In this document: positions 21,579 to 29,346 of the stretch, piece by piece
Layout of the letters: the number at the start of each line of letters is the position of its first letter
How positions within the stretch are numbered: position 1 is the stretch's first letter
NCBI RefSeq assembly: GCF_009857135.1
Contig: NZ_CP047318.1
Span: forward strand, 1,798,001 to 1,862,000
Length of the DNA: 64,000 nt
From: Streptomyces sp. HM190
GTDB lineage: Bacteria; Actinomycetota; Actinomycetes; Streptomycetales; Streptomycetaceae
Reading direction: 5' to 3'
Translations under genes and position numbers: made by a program
Notes under the pieces: generated by a model
Database searches by the model: none
Seen by the model: only the letters and a program-made list of their open reading frames with translations
Told to the model about the DNA's origin: nothing

Positions 21579-22361
21579 ATGCTCTCGGAACCGCGTTCAG
21601 GACGCCTTGCCGCATGGGGAAATGCACTTCTTGCCGGACTTGTCTCTCCGGATGACGCGGTGCTCGCGATCGTCGGGGAGGACGCGGTGCATCGGGTGGA
21701 AGGGCTTCCCGGCGAGTCGCGGCCGGTCGGGCTGACGCTCGCGCTCGGGCGACTGCGGGCGCTGGGGGTGACGGGGTTGCGGGTGGCGCTGCCGGCGCCG
21801 GGGCATCCGTTGGGTCTCAGTGGGCCGCCGGAGTTCAACAAGCGGGCGCTGGAGGCGGAGGAGGCCGTGGTGTGCCGCGGGGGCGCGCTGGGGCTGGTCC
21901 CGGAGGTGTACGCGGCGGGCCCCTCGGGCGACGAGCACGTCGACGTGGTCTGGCACTGTCTGGAGGTGCGGGAGGCGCCGCCCGCCGACGTGCCGTCCCT
22001 CGGGGAGGCGGAGCGGGAGCTGGCGGAAGCGCTGCGGGACGCGACGGCCGTGCTGTCCCGGTTGGACGTGGCGGCGTCGGGCCCCGTGGCGGAGGCGGCG
22101 ATCGACGCGTACCGGGCGCGGGCCGAGCGGGGGCGTGAGGTGCTCGCGCCGGGTTATCCGCCGCGGGCCGTCCGGGTGCTGGAGCTGGCGCAGCGGGTGG
22201 GTTTGCTGATCTCGCTGGCGTACGAGAACGGGCACGGGGCTGCGGTGAGCGCGTCCGAGATGGCGTCCCGGGGGGCCGCGCTGCGGCCGGTGGAGCGGAC
22301 GGCCCGGCGGGCGCAGGTGGCGGCGTACAACGCGTTCGTGGAGGAGCGGGAGCGGGGGTAG
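21579..22361 (+). CDS. Conserved hypothetical protein
   Basis: A 260-residue, probably cytoplasmic protein with no membrane segment and no domain I can name. Regions that look folded are AVLAIVGEDAVHRVEGLP, GLTLALGRLRALGVTGLRVALPAPGHPLGL and EAEEAVVCRGGALGLVPEV; the C-terminal half is helical and Ala-rich. A -10 TAGGGT at 21567-21572 lies 6 bases before the ATG, suggesting a leaderless mRNA. Codon bias is fully Streptomyces-like. Confidence 0.82.
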   Translation: MLSEPRSGRLAAWGNALLAGLVSPDDAVLAIVGEDAVHRVEGLPGESRPVGLTLALGRLRALGVTGLRVALPAPGHPLGLSGPPEFNKRALEAEEAVVCRGGALGLVPEVYAAGPSGDEHVDVVWHCLEVREAPPADVPSLGEAERELAEALRDATAVLSRLDVAASGPVAEAAIDAYRARAERGREVLAPGYPPRAVRVLELAQRVGLLISLAYENGHGAAVSASEMASRGAALRPVERTARRAQVAAYNAFVEERERG

Positions 22362-22523
22362 TGCGCCCCGGCGCCCCTGCGCATCAACGCGCTGGCGCAC
22401 CGGCGCACCGGTCGAGGAAGTCGACCATCGGGGACAGGTCGGACCGGTCGGCCGAGCCTCCGGGTTCACCGGCCGCCGACGGGAAGCGCCGACCGGGAGG
22501 CTCCGGCGCCGCGGACATGACTG

Positions 22524-22555
22524 ACCGGCCTTCCGGAGAGGTCTGGAAGGCCGGT
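22524..22555 (-). terminator. Stem-loop terminator after chpE
   Basis: Perfect 11-bp stem ACCGGCCTTCC/GGAAGGCCGGT with a 10-base loop, 26 bp past the chaplin stop codon. Confidence 0.8.
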
Positions 22556-22581
22556 GGTCACTGGTGCTCCGGGGGGGAACG

Positions 22582-22830
22582 TCAGTGGTTGACGCCCAGG
22601 TTGCCGAAGGCCGGGTTCAGGATGCCCACCACGCTGACGCTGTTGCCGACCACGTTGACCGGGATGTCGATCGGGGCCTGGATGACGTTCCCCGAGATGA
22701 CGCCCGGCGAGCCGACGGCCTTGCCGCCCGCGTGCGCCCCGCCGTCGGTGGCGGAGGCCATGCCGGCACCGGCGGCGACGAGGCCACCGGCCACCATCGT
22801 GACAGCGGCGGCCTTCTTCAGGTTCTTCAC
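22582..22830 (-). CDS. chpE: Short chaplin ChpE (cysteine-free)
   Basis: An 82-residue secreted amphipathic surface protein of aerial hyphae and spores. The signal peptide is VKNLKKAAAVTMVAGGLVAAGAGMASA, cleaved near residue 27. The single chaplin domain carries the hallmark GSPGVISGNVIQAP...IPVNVVGNSVSVVGILNPAFGN. The two cysteines found in most chaplins are replaced (VNVVGNS and FGNLGVN), the known mark of ChpE. The GTG start at 22830 is chosen because the signal peptide begins there and GAAGGG lies upstream; a longer ATG frame has no signal-peptide logic. Confidence 0.93.
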   Translation of the reverse strand: MKNLKKAAAVTMVAGGLVAAGAGMASATDGGAHAGGKAVGSPGVISGNVIQAPIDIPVNVVGNSVSVVGILNPAFGNLGVNH

Positions 22831-22988
22831 TTCTGAGCCCTTCTTCGCGATCACTGCGGCGGTCGCTCGCAGCACGCACTGAAGAACGGCGGGGCTCCAC
22901 CGAGGATGCGCCATTCGGAGGACATACACCCGACGGTATGAATCTCACACCGGAGGGGAACCTTCCGGGTTGGCCGACGATCGGCAGA

Positions 22989-23630
22989 TCATCCGGTCAC
23001 ACCGTGGCGCACCGCCCACAGCGCGGCCTGGGTCCGGTCCGTCAGGTCGAGCTTCATGAGGATGTTGGAGACGTGGGTCTTGACCGTCTTCTCGGACAGG
23101 ACCAGGGCGCGGGCGATCTCCCGGTTGGAGCGGCCGTCGGCGATCAGGCCGAGCACCTCGCGCTCCCGCTCGGTGAGCGAACCGCCTCTGCCCTGACCGG
23201 AGCCGGCCTCCTCCTGGGAGAGGAGCACCCCTGCGACCTCCGGCTGGAGCAGGATGTGTCCGGCGTGCACGGAGCGGATGGCGCCGGCGAGGGCGTCGGG
23301 GTCCACGTCCTTGTAGACGTACCCGGCGGCGCCCGCGCGCAGGGCCGGGACGACGGTGCGCTGCTCGGTGAAGCTGGTGACGATGAGCACGCGCGCGGGG
23401 TTGTCGAGTTCGCGGAGTCTGCGGAGCGCGTCGATGCCGTCCATGCCCGGCATCTTGACGTCCATGAGGACGACGTCGGGGCGGAGTTCCTCGGCGCGGG
23501 CGACGCCCTCGGCGCCGTCGGCGGCCTCCCCCACGACCTCGATGTCGTCCTGCACCTCCAGGAAGGTGCGCAGGCCGCGGCGGACCACCTGGTGGTCGTC
23601 GACGAGCAGCACTTTGATCGCGTCAGCCAC
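22989..23630 (-). CDS. NarL/LuxR-family response regulator
   Basis: A 213-residue regulator. The receiver domain (1-120) has the acidic pair in LLVDDHQ, the phospho-acceptor Asp in VVLMDVKMPGMDG and the lysine in YVYKDVDPDAL. The C-terminal LuxR-type HTH (about 145-205) is LTEREREVLGLIADGRSNREIARALVLSEKTVKTHVSNIL. Its start overlaps the 3' end of the histidine kinase gene by 8 bp, so both are cotranscribed. Target genes are unknown; chpE lies just downstream. Confidence 0.94.
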   Translation of the reverse strand: MADAIKVLLVDDHQVVRRGLRTFLEVQDDIEVVGEAADGAEGVARAEELRPDVVLMDVKMPGMDGIDALRRLRELDNPARVLIVTSFTEQRTVVPALRAGAAGYVYKDVDPDALAGAIRSVHAGHILLQPEVAGVLLSQEEAGSGQGRGGSLTEREREVLGLIADGRSNREIARALVLSEKTVKTHVSNILMKLDLTDRTQAALWAVRHGVTG

Positions 23631-24768
23631 CGGGGACCTCCATCTCGATCGTGGTGCCCTTGCCGGGCGCCGATTCCACGGTCAGCGAGCCGCCGACCCC
23701 GCTCGCCCGGTCCCGCATGGAGACGAGGCCGAGGTGGCGTCCCGCACGGCGGACGGCCTGCGGGTCGAAGCCGCTGCCGTCGTCCGTGACCCGCAGCACC
23801 GCGCCGGGGCCCCGGCGTTCCAGGGCGACGTCGACGTGCGCGGCGTCCGCGTGGCGCAGGGCGTTGTGCAGGGCCTCCTGGGCGACGCGGAGCATGGCCT
23901 CCTCCTGGGCCGCCGGCAGCGCGCGGGCGCCGCGCGCGGAGAAGGTGACGCGGGCGCTGTGGGCGCGGTCGAGGACGTGGACCTGGGTGCGCAGGGTGGC
24001 GGCCAGCCCGTCCTCGTCGAGTCCGGCGGGGCGCAGTTCGACGACGGCGGCGCGCAGCTCGTCCGCGGCCTCGGCGGCGAGGGCGGCCACCTGCTGCAGC
24101 TCGCCCTTGGCGCGGGAGGGGTCGCGGTCGACCAGGGCGGCCGCCGCCTGGGCGGTCAGCCGAAGGGAGAACAGCTTCTGGCTGACGGCGTCGTGCAGCT
24201 CGTGGGCGAGGCGGGAGCGCTCCTCGGCGATGGTCAGCTCGCGGCTGCGCTCGTAGAGGCGGGCGTTGGTCAGGGCGATCGCCGCGTGCTGGGAGAGGAT
24301 CGACAGCAGTTCCTCGTCGTCCTCGGTGAAGCCGCAGCCGCCCCCCGGTGGGGCGCAGCGCTTGTTGGCGAGGAAGAGGGCGCCGATGACCTCGTCGCCG
24401 TCGCGGATGGGCAGGCCGAGGAAGTCCACCAGGTCGGGGTGGGCGGTGGGCCAGCCCTCGAAGCGCGGGTCCTCGCGGACGTCGGCGAGACGCTCCGGGG
24501 TGGCCTCCTGGAGCATCGCGGCGAGGATGCCGTGCTGGCGCGGGAGGGGGCCGATGGCCTTCCACTGCGCTTCGGTGACGCCGTCGACGACGAACTGGGC
24601 GAAGCCGCCGTGGTCGTCGGGGACGCCGAGGGCCGCGTACTCGGCGTCGAGCAGCTCGCGGGCGGAGGCGACGATCGTCTTCAGGACGTCCCGGACCTCC
24701 AGGTGTCTGCTCATGGCCAGCAACGCGGAACTGACCGCCGCGAGACCCGAGCGGGGACCTTGACTCAT
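23623..24768 (-). CDS. Cytoplasmic GAF-domain sensor histidine kinase
   Basis: A 381-residue kinase without membrane segments. The GAF domain (about 20-170) includes LLDAEYAALGVPDDHG and FLGLPIRDGDEVIGALFLANK. The HisKA_3 dimerisation box EERSRLAHELHDAVSQKL carries the phosphorylated His, and the HATPase_c domain has DDGSGFDP and GLVSMRDRA. CAPPGGGCGF in the GAF loop could bind metal or sense redox, but this is only a guess. The -10 TACGGT lies 6 bases before the ATG, suggesting a leaderless mRNA. Heads the operon with the response regulator. Confidence 0.93.
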   Translation of the reverse strand: MSQGPRSGLAAVSSALLAMSRHLEVRDVLKTIVASARELLDAEYAALGVPDDHGGFAQFVVDGVTEAQWKAIGPLPRQHGILAAMLQEATPERLADVREDPRFEGWPTAHPDLVDFLGLPIRDGDEVIGALFLANKRCAPPGGGCGFTEDDEELLSILSQHAAIALTNARLYERSRELTIAEERSRLAHELHDAVSQKLFSLRLTAQAAAALVDRDPSRAKGELQQVAALAAEAADELRAAVVELRPAGLDEDGLAATLRTQVHVLDRAHSARVTFSARGARALPAAQEEAMLRVAQEALHNALRHADAAHVDVALERRGPGAVLRVTDDGSGFDPQAVRRAGRHLGLVSMRDRASGVGGSLTVESAPGKGTTIEMEVPGG

Positions 24769-25009
24769 GGGATCACCGTACCGGCGGGGCCGAGAGCGCG
24801 GATCGGACCACCGGCGGCTTCCCTGGGCCCCCGGACCTAGGTTCTGGGCCTACGACCGGGCCTAGGACCCGGGGCCCCGACCGGTGGCCCAGGGAGAAGG
24901 ACCTTGGCGGACCGGGGCCCGCGTACGAGGCGGTGGGGAGGGCCGGGTTCCTACGGTGGGATCACCGCCGGCCGGAGCGGGCGGCGGCGGGCGACGAGGG
25001 GACGATGTC

Positions 25010-25066
25010 ATGCCGGTGGCGATCATCACGAGGGCTTCCAAGGACCTGGGACGGGCGCTGGGGGGC
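25010..25066 (+). pseudogene. N-terminal remnant of a short-chain dehydrogenase gene
   Basis: ATG at 25010, preceded by GAGGGGACG, starts MPVAIITRASKDLGRALGG. This is the SDR dinucleotide-binding start (normally ITGASKGLGRAL) with both glycines mutated (G to R, G to D). Similarity stops at about 25060-25066, where queA sequence begins. About 19 codons survive of a gene that normally has about 240. Confidence 0.7.
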
Positions 25067-25525
25067 AGTTCGCGCCCGTCACCCTGCACACGGGGGTCGC
25101 GTCGGCGGAGGCGCCGCGAGCCGCCGTACCCGGAGCGGTTCGCTGTGCCGGAGGCGTCGGCGCGGCTGATCAACGCGGTCAGGGCGGGTGACGGGCGAGT
25201 GGTCGCCGTGGGAACGACGGCGGTGCGGGCTGTGGAGTCCGCGGCCGGTGCCGACGGTGTCGTACGAGCCGGTGGCGGGTGGACGGATCTGGTGGTCACT
25301 CCGGAGCGGGGGGTGCGGATGGTCGACGTGCTGGTGACCGGGCTGCACGAACCACAGGCGTCGCATCTGCTGATGCTGGAGGCGGTCGCGGGGCGGGCGG
25401 CGGTTCAGCGGGCGTACGAGGAGGCGGCGGCGGGGTGCTGCGTGTGGCACGAGTTCGGCGACGCGCATCTCGTCCTGCCCCCTCAGACAGCTCACCCTGC
25501 GCATTGCTCCAGCAACCGCATGTGA
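25067..25525 (+). pseudogene. Truncated, frameshifted queA (SAM:tRNA ribosyltransferase-isomerase) remnant
   Basis: The C-terminal third of a QueA-like protein survives. QFAPVTLHTGVASAEA is read in one frame and, after a one-base shift near 25110, EPPYPERFAVPEASARLINAV...VVAVGTTAVRAVESAAG...GWTDLVVTPERGVRMVDVLVTGLHEPQASHLLMLEAVAGR...WHEFGDAHLVLP in another. The N-terminal two thirds (about 200 residues) are absent and are replaced by the SDR remnant. Both the missing start and the frameshift argue against a functional enzyme. Confidence 0.85.
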
Positions 25526-25608
25526 AACGGTGGCGCTCCCGATGTGAGGCCGGGCATAGGGCCCACATCACGTACGAAGCTCTCTAGGAGAGGGATAAGC
25601 CCGGTTTG

Positions 25609-25640
25609 AACGGGACAGACGTGTTGTTCTGTCCCGTTTT
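25609..25640 (+). terminator. Rho-independent terminator
   Basis: Perfect 11-bp stem AACGGGACAGA/TCTGTCCCGTT with an 8-base loop, ending in TTTT. It separates the queA remnant from the SLT gene promoter. Confidence 0.9.
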
Positions 25641-25681
25641 GCCGCTTCCGCGTCCACTAAGCGGCATCGTACGTCACACCT

Positions 25682-25710
25682 TTGCCACGCGATTTTGCGG
25701 CCGCTAAGAA
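25682..25710 (+). promoter_or_regulatory. Promoter of the SLT-domain gene
   Basis: TTGCCA (25682-25687), a 17-base spacer, then TAAGAA (25705-25710): a vegetative (HrdB-type) promoter. Transcription would start near 25717, giving a leader of about 105 nt. Confidence 0.6.
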
Positions 25711-25716
25711 TTGCTT

Positions 25717-25822
25717 CCGTCGCTCGGCGCCGTGGGTTTCCGCCCACGGCGCTTGTGCTGGAAAGCAAGGTCCCCACCCGGCCGAGAGCGACCTCCGCGC
25801 TACTCGAAGAGGTCCATCACTC
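25717..25822 (+). promoter_or_regulatory. Structured 5' leader with possible ribosome-site switching
   Basis: Predicted RNA pairing: P1 GTCGCTC (25719-25725) with GAGCGAC (25786-25792), extended by GGC/GCC; inside it a 10-bp hairpin GCGCCGTGGG/CCCACGGCGC and a small GCT-GGAA-AGC tetraloop hairpin, making a three-way junction. The sequence GACCTC (25790-25795), which shares GAC with P1, can instead pair with GAGGTC (25809-25814) and hide the GAAGAGG ribosome-binding site. The conserved blocks of the ydaO c-di-AMP riboswitch are absent. Structure drawn by eye. Confidence 0.55.
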
Positions 25823-26491
25823 ATGTCGCAGAACGCCAAGAACCCCGGTCACAGTCGCGTGCTGTCCAAGGCCCACAAGCTCTCGTTCGCCGGAGTGGCC
25901 GCCGTCGGCGCCGCCGCCGTCGCGTTCTCGCTGGTGCCCGCCGAGGCTCAGACCACCACGAAGACGGTTTCCGCGGCGCCGGTGGCGTTCAGCCAGAGCC
26001 CGGTCCACGCGGTCAAGGCGAGCGTCGTCGACCAGGCGGCCGACGCCGAGAAGAAGGCCGCCGTGGTCGCCGCGCAGCAGAAGGCCGCGCAGGAGCGTGC
26101 GAAGAAGGAGGCCGCGAGCCGGTCCGCCAAGCGAGCCGCGCAGGTCAAGGCCGCCGCGGCCAAGAGCTACCCGGACAACCTCGACGGGTGGATCCGCGAG
26201 GCGCTCGACATCATGAAGAAGCACAAGATCCCGGGCACGTACCACGGCCTGCACAAGAACATCATGCGGGAGTCGTCGGGCAACCCGAACGCCATCAACA
26301 ACTGGGACATCAACGCCAAGAACGGCGTCCCCTCGATCGGTCTGCTCCAGGTCATCAAGCCGACCTTCGACGCCTACCACGTCCCGGGCACCGCGTGGAG
26401 CCAGTACGACCCGGTCGCCAACCTGACGGCCGCCGCGAACTACGCGGCCGACCGCTACGGGTCGATCGACAACGTCAACAGCGCTTACTGA
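25823..26491 (+). CDS. Secreted SLT-domain (lytic transglycosylase-like) protein
   Basis: A 222-residue exported protein. The N-terminal signal or anchor is LSFAGVAAVGAAAVAFSLVPAEA (about residues 17-39), followed by an Ala/Lys-rich coiled-coil linker (about 70-115). The C-terminal lysozyme-like SLT domain (about 118-222) has the catalytic Glu in NIMRESSGNPNAINNWD, then GVPSIGLLQVIKPTFDAY and NLTAAANYAADRYGS, all family landmarks. It probably cleaves peptidoglycan during growth or spore germination. ATG start with GAAGAGG 10 bases upstream. A structured leader may control translation. Monocistronic between two terminators. Confidence 0.93.
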   Translation: MSQNAKNPGHSRVLSKAHKLSFAGVAAVGAAAVAFSLVPAEAQTTTKTVSAAPVAFSQSPVHAVKASVVDQAADAEKKAAVVAAQQKAAQERAKKEAASRSAKRAAQVKAAAAKSYPDNLDGWIREALDIMKKHKIPGTYHGLHKNIMRESSGNPNAINNWDINAKNGVPSIGLLQVIKPTFDAYHVPGTAWSQYDPVANLTAAANYAADRYGSIDNVNSAY

Positions 26492-26514
26492 GGTCGGCGC
26501 GGACCCCGGTGAAG

Positions 26515-26557
26515 CGTCGAAGGGCGGCACCCCCTGGTGGGGTGCCGCCCTTCGACG
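26515..26557. terminator. Convergent stem-loop terminator
   Basis: Perfect 19-bp stem (starting CGTCGAAGGGCGGCACCCC) with a 5-base loop, between the SLT gene (+) and the FHA-ABC gene (-). Confidence 0.92.
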
Positions 26558-26585
26558 TGGGTGCCGGTGTGCTGGTAGGACTAGG

Positions 26586-29117
26586 TCACTTCCGCATGAC
26601 CTCGGGCTCGTGGCGGCGCAGGAAGCGGGCCACGAGGATGCCGCAGACGACGCCGATCAGGACCAGGGCGACCATGTCGAAGGCGTAGACGCCGGCCGCG
26701 TGGTCCCACAGCGGGTCGGTGTCGCCGGCCTCCTTGGGCGGGCTGATGTTGTTGAAGTCCAGCGTGGCGCCGGCGGCGGCGACCGCCCAGCGCGACGGCA
26801 TCAGGTACGAGAACTCGTTGACGCCGGGGCTGCCGTGCAGCGCGAACAGGCAGCCGGTGAAGACCACCTGGACGATCGCGAACATGACCAGCAGCGGCAT
26901 GGTCTTCTCGGCGGTCTTCACCAGCGAGGAGATGACCAGGCCGAACATCATCGACGTGAAGCCGAGGCCCATGATCGGGATGGAGAGTTCGAGCATCACC
27001 GCGACCTTGCCGTCACCGAAGATCAGGGCCTCGTCGGGAATGGTCCGGCTGGCGAAGCCGATCGCGCCGACCATGGCGCCCTGGAGCACGGTGACCGTGC
27101 CGAGGACGATGACCTTCGACATCAGGTACGCCGAGCGCGACAGACCGGTCGCCCGCTCCCGCTCGTAGATCACCCGTTCCTTGATCAGCTCACGGACGGA
27201 GTTGGCGGCGCCCGCGAAGCACGCGCCGACCGCGAGGATCAGCAGCACCGTGGTGGCGGTGCCGTTCGGGACGGGCAGGCCGGTCGCCTTGTTGATGCCC
27301 CGGACCAGCAGGTCCCTGTCCGGGTCGATCAGCAGGCTCACCGCGCCGAGCACGGCCGGCAGCACCACCGTCAGCGCCAGGAAGCCCTTGTCCGACACGA
27401 TCACCGCGAGGTAGCGGCGGACGAGGGTGCCGAGCTGGGAGAACCAGCTCTGCGGCTTCGGCGGGCGCATCGACTGCGGCGGCGGCATGTGCACCGACTG
27501 CGGGGCGACGGCGTCGATGTCCGCGGCGTACATCTGGTAATGCTGCGAGCCCTTCCAGCGGCCCGCCCAGTCGTAGTCGCGGTAGTTCTCGAAGGCGGAG
27601 AACACGTCGGCCCAGGTCTCGTAGCCGAAGAAGTTCAGGGCCTCCTCGGGCGGGCCGAAGTACGCCACCGAGCCGCCCGGCGCCATCACCAGCAGCTTGT
27701 CGCAGATCGCCAGCTCGGCCACCGAGTGGGTGACCACGAGGACCGTGCGGCCGTCGTCGGCGAGGCCGCGCAGCAGCTGCATGACGTCGCGGTCCATGCC
27801 CGGGTCGAGACCGGAGGTCGGCTCGTCCAGGAAGATCAGCGACGGCTTGGTCAGCAGCTCCAGGGCGACCGAGACACGCTTGCGCTGGCCGCCGGAGAGG
27901 GACGTGACCTTCTTGTCCTTGTGGATGTCGAGCTTCAGCTCGCGCAGCACCTCGTCGATGCGGGCCTCGCGCTCGGTGGCCGTGGTGTCGGCCGGGAAGC
28001 GGAGCTTGGCCGCGTACTTGAGGGCCTTCTTGACGGTCAGCTCCTTGTGCAGGATGTCGTCCTGCGGGACCAGACCGATGCGCTGGCGCAGCTCGGCGAA
28101 CTGCTTGTACAGGTTCCGGTTGTCGTAGAGGACGTCGCCCTGGTTGGCGGGGCGGTAGCCCGTGAGCGCCTTGAGCAGGGTGGACTTTCCGGAGCCGGAG
28201 GGGCCGATGACCGCGATGAGGGACTTCTCGGGGACGCCGAAGGAGACGTCCTTGAGGATCTGCTTGCCGCCGTCGACGGTGACGGTCAGATGGCGGGCGG
28301 AGAAGGAGACCTCACCGGTGTCGACGAACTCCTCGAGGCGGTCCCCGATGATGCGGAACGTCGAGTGGCCGACGCCGACGATGTCGTTCGGGCCGAGGAG
28401 TGCGGTGCCGCCCTTGGCGATCGGCATGCCGTTGACGAACGTGCCGTTGTGGGACCCGAGGTCGCGGATCTCGAAGCGGCCGTCGGGCGTCGCGTGGAAC
28501 TCGGCGTGGTTCCGGGAGACCTGCAGGTCGGAGACGACCAGGTCGTTCTCCAGGGCACGACCGATGCGCATCACCCGGCCGAGGGCCAGCTGGTGGAACG
28601 TGGTCGGGCTGCGGTCGCCGTACACCGGCGGCGCCCCCGCGCCACCACCGGGGCTCTGCTGCGGGTGGCCCTGCTGCTGCGGGACCTGTGCCTGCTGCGG
28701 CTGCTGCCAGCCCGCCTGCGGCGCCTGCTGCTGCGGTGCCTGCTGGGCGGCGTATCCGGCGCTCGCGCCCTGCGCGGCGTACGGCTGCTGCTGCGGCTGG
28801 GACACCGCCGCGGCCGTGCCGGAGAGGCTGACTCTCGGACCGTCGGTCGCGTTGCCCAGGTGCACGGCCGAGCCGGGGCCGACCTCCAGCTGGTGGATCC
28901 GCTGCCCCTGCACGAATGTGCCGTTGGTGCTGCCGTGGTCCTCGATCACCCAACTACGGCCGCTGAAGCTGATCGTGGCGTGGCGCCAGGAGACCCTGGC
29001 GTCGTCGAACACGATGTCCCCCTGCGGATCACGTCCGAGGGTGTATGCCCTGGACGGATCGAGCGTCCAGGTTTGTCCGTTCAATTCCAGTACGAGTTCC
29101 GGCACTCCATGCCCCAC
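26586..29117 (-). CDS. FHA-domain ABC-2 type transporter (Rv1747-like fusion)
   Basis: An 843-residue one-piece exporter. FHA domain 1 is at about 5-95 (YTLGRDPQGDIV...SWRHATIS...DHGSTNGTFV). A Gln/Pro/Ala-rich linker follows (about 108-185), then FHA domain 2 (about 195-265, VSRNHAEFH, SHNGTFVNG). The ABC ATPase spans about 275-500 (Walker A GPSGSGKST, signature LSGGQRKR, Walker B LIFLDEPTSGLD). Six C-terminal membrane helices follow a hydrophilic stretch. FHA domains bind phosphothreonine, so a Ser/Thr kinase probably controls it, as PknF does for Rv1747 of M. tuberculosis. Substrate unknown. Monocistronic. Confidence 0.93.
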   Translation of the reverse strand: MGHGVPELVLELNGQTWTLDPSRAYTLGRDPQGDIVFDDARVSWRHATISFSGRSWVIEDHGSTNGTFVQGQRIHQLEVGPGSAVHLGNATDGPRVSLSGTAAAVSQPQQQPYAAQGASAGYAAQQAPQQQAPQAGWQQPQQAQVPQQQGHPQQSPGGGAGAPPVYGDRSPTTFHQLALGRVMRIGRALENDLVVSDLQVSRNHAEFHATPDGRFEIRDLGSHNGTFVNGMPIAKGGTALLGPNDIVGVGHSTFRIIGDRLEEFVDTGEVSFSARHLTVTVDGGKQILKDVSFGVPEKSLIAVIGPSGSGKSTLLKALTGYRPANQGDVLYDNRNLYKQFAELRQRIGLVPQDDILHKELTVKKALKYAAKLRFPADTTATEREARIDEVLRELKLDIHKDKKVTSLSGGQRKRVSVALELLTKPSLIFLDEPTSGLDPGMDRDVMQLLRGLADDGRTVLVVTHSVAELAICDKLLVMAPGGSVAYFGPPEEALNFFGYETWADVFSAFENYRDYDWAGRWKGSQHYQMYAADIDAVAPQSVHMPPPQSMRPPKPQSWFSQLGTLVRRYLAVIVSDKGFLALTVVLPAVLGAVSLLIDPDRDLLVRGINKATGLPVPNGTATTVLLILAVGACFAGAANSVRELIKERVIYERERATGLSRSAYLMSKVIVLGTVTVLQGAMVGAIGFASRTIPDEALIFGDGKVAVMLELSIPIMGLGFTSMMFGLVISSLVKTAEKTMPLLVMFAIVQVVFTGCLFALHGSPGVNEFSYLMPSRWAVAAAGATLDFNNISPPKEAGDTDPLWDHAAGVYAFDMVALVLIGVVCGILVARFLRRHEPEVMRK

Positions 29118-29346
29118 TGAGTTGTCCCCCGAGTTACCCCCGTCGCAGGGAGTCTAGGGATGTCGAACATCGGGGGGAACTATTTCAGGCTCGACCCCTT
29201 GACCGAAAGTCGGGCCTTGTGAAGAGAAGGCAGGCGGGCGCCGGCCGATCCCGTTGACGGGGTTGAAACCGGGCCGGAGAGTGGTAATCCCACGCGAGGG
29301 GGACATCGGCGGTGCAACGCCGCGATGCGGATCGGGGGGTCCGACC

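Noticed and set aside
25526..25822. ydaO-type c-di-AMP riboswitch before the SLT gene
   Set aside because: The conserved GGGGGACCCA, GGGGUGAA and CCGAAUCCGUCAGCUAACCUCG-like blocks are absent; the leader is structured but of another kind.
28162..29157. Plus-strand frame rich in CCG/Cys opposite the FHA-ABC gene
   Set aside because: Reverse reading of the Gln/Pro linker; the minus strand has two FHA domains and an ATPase.
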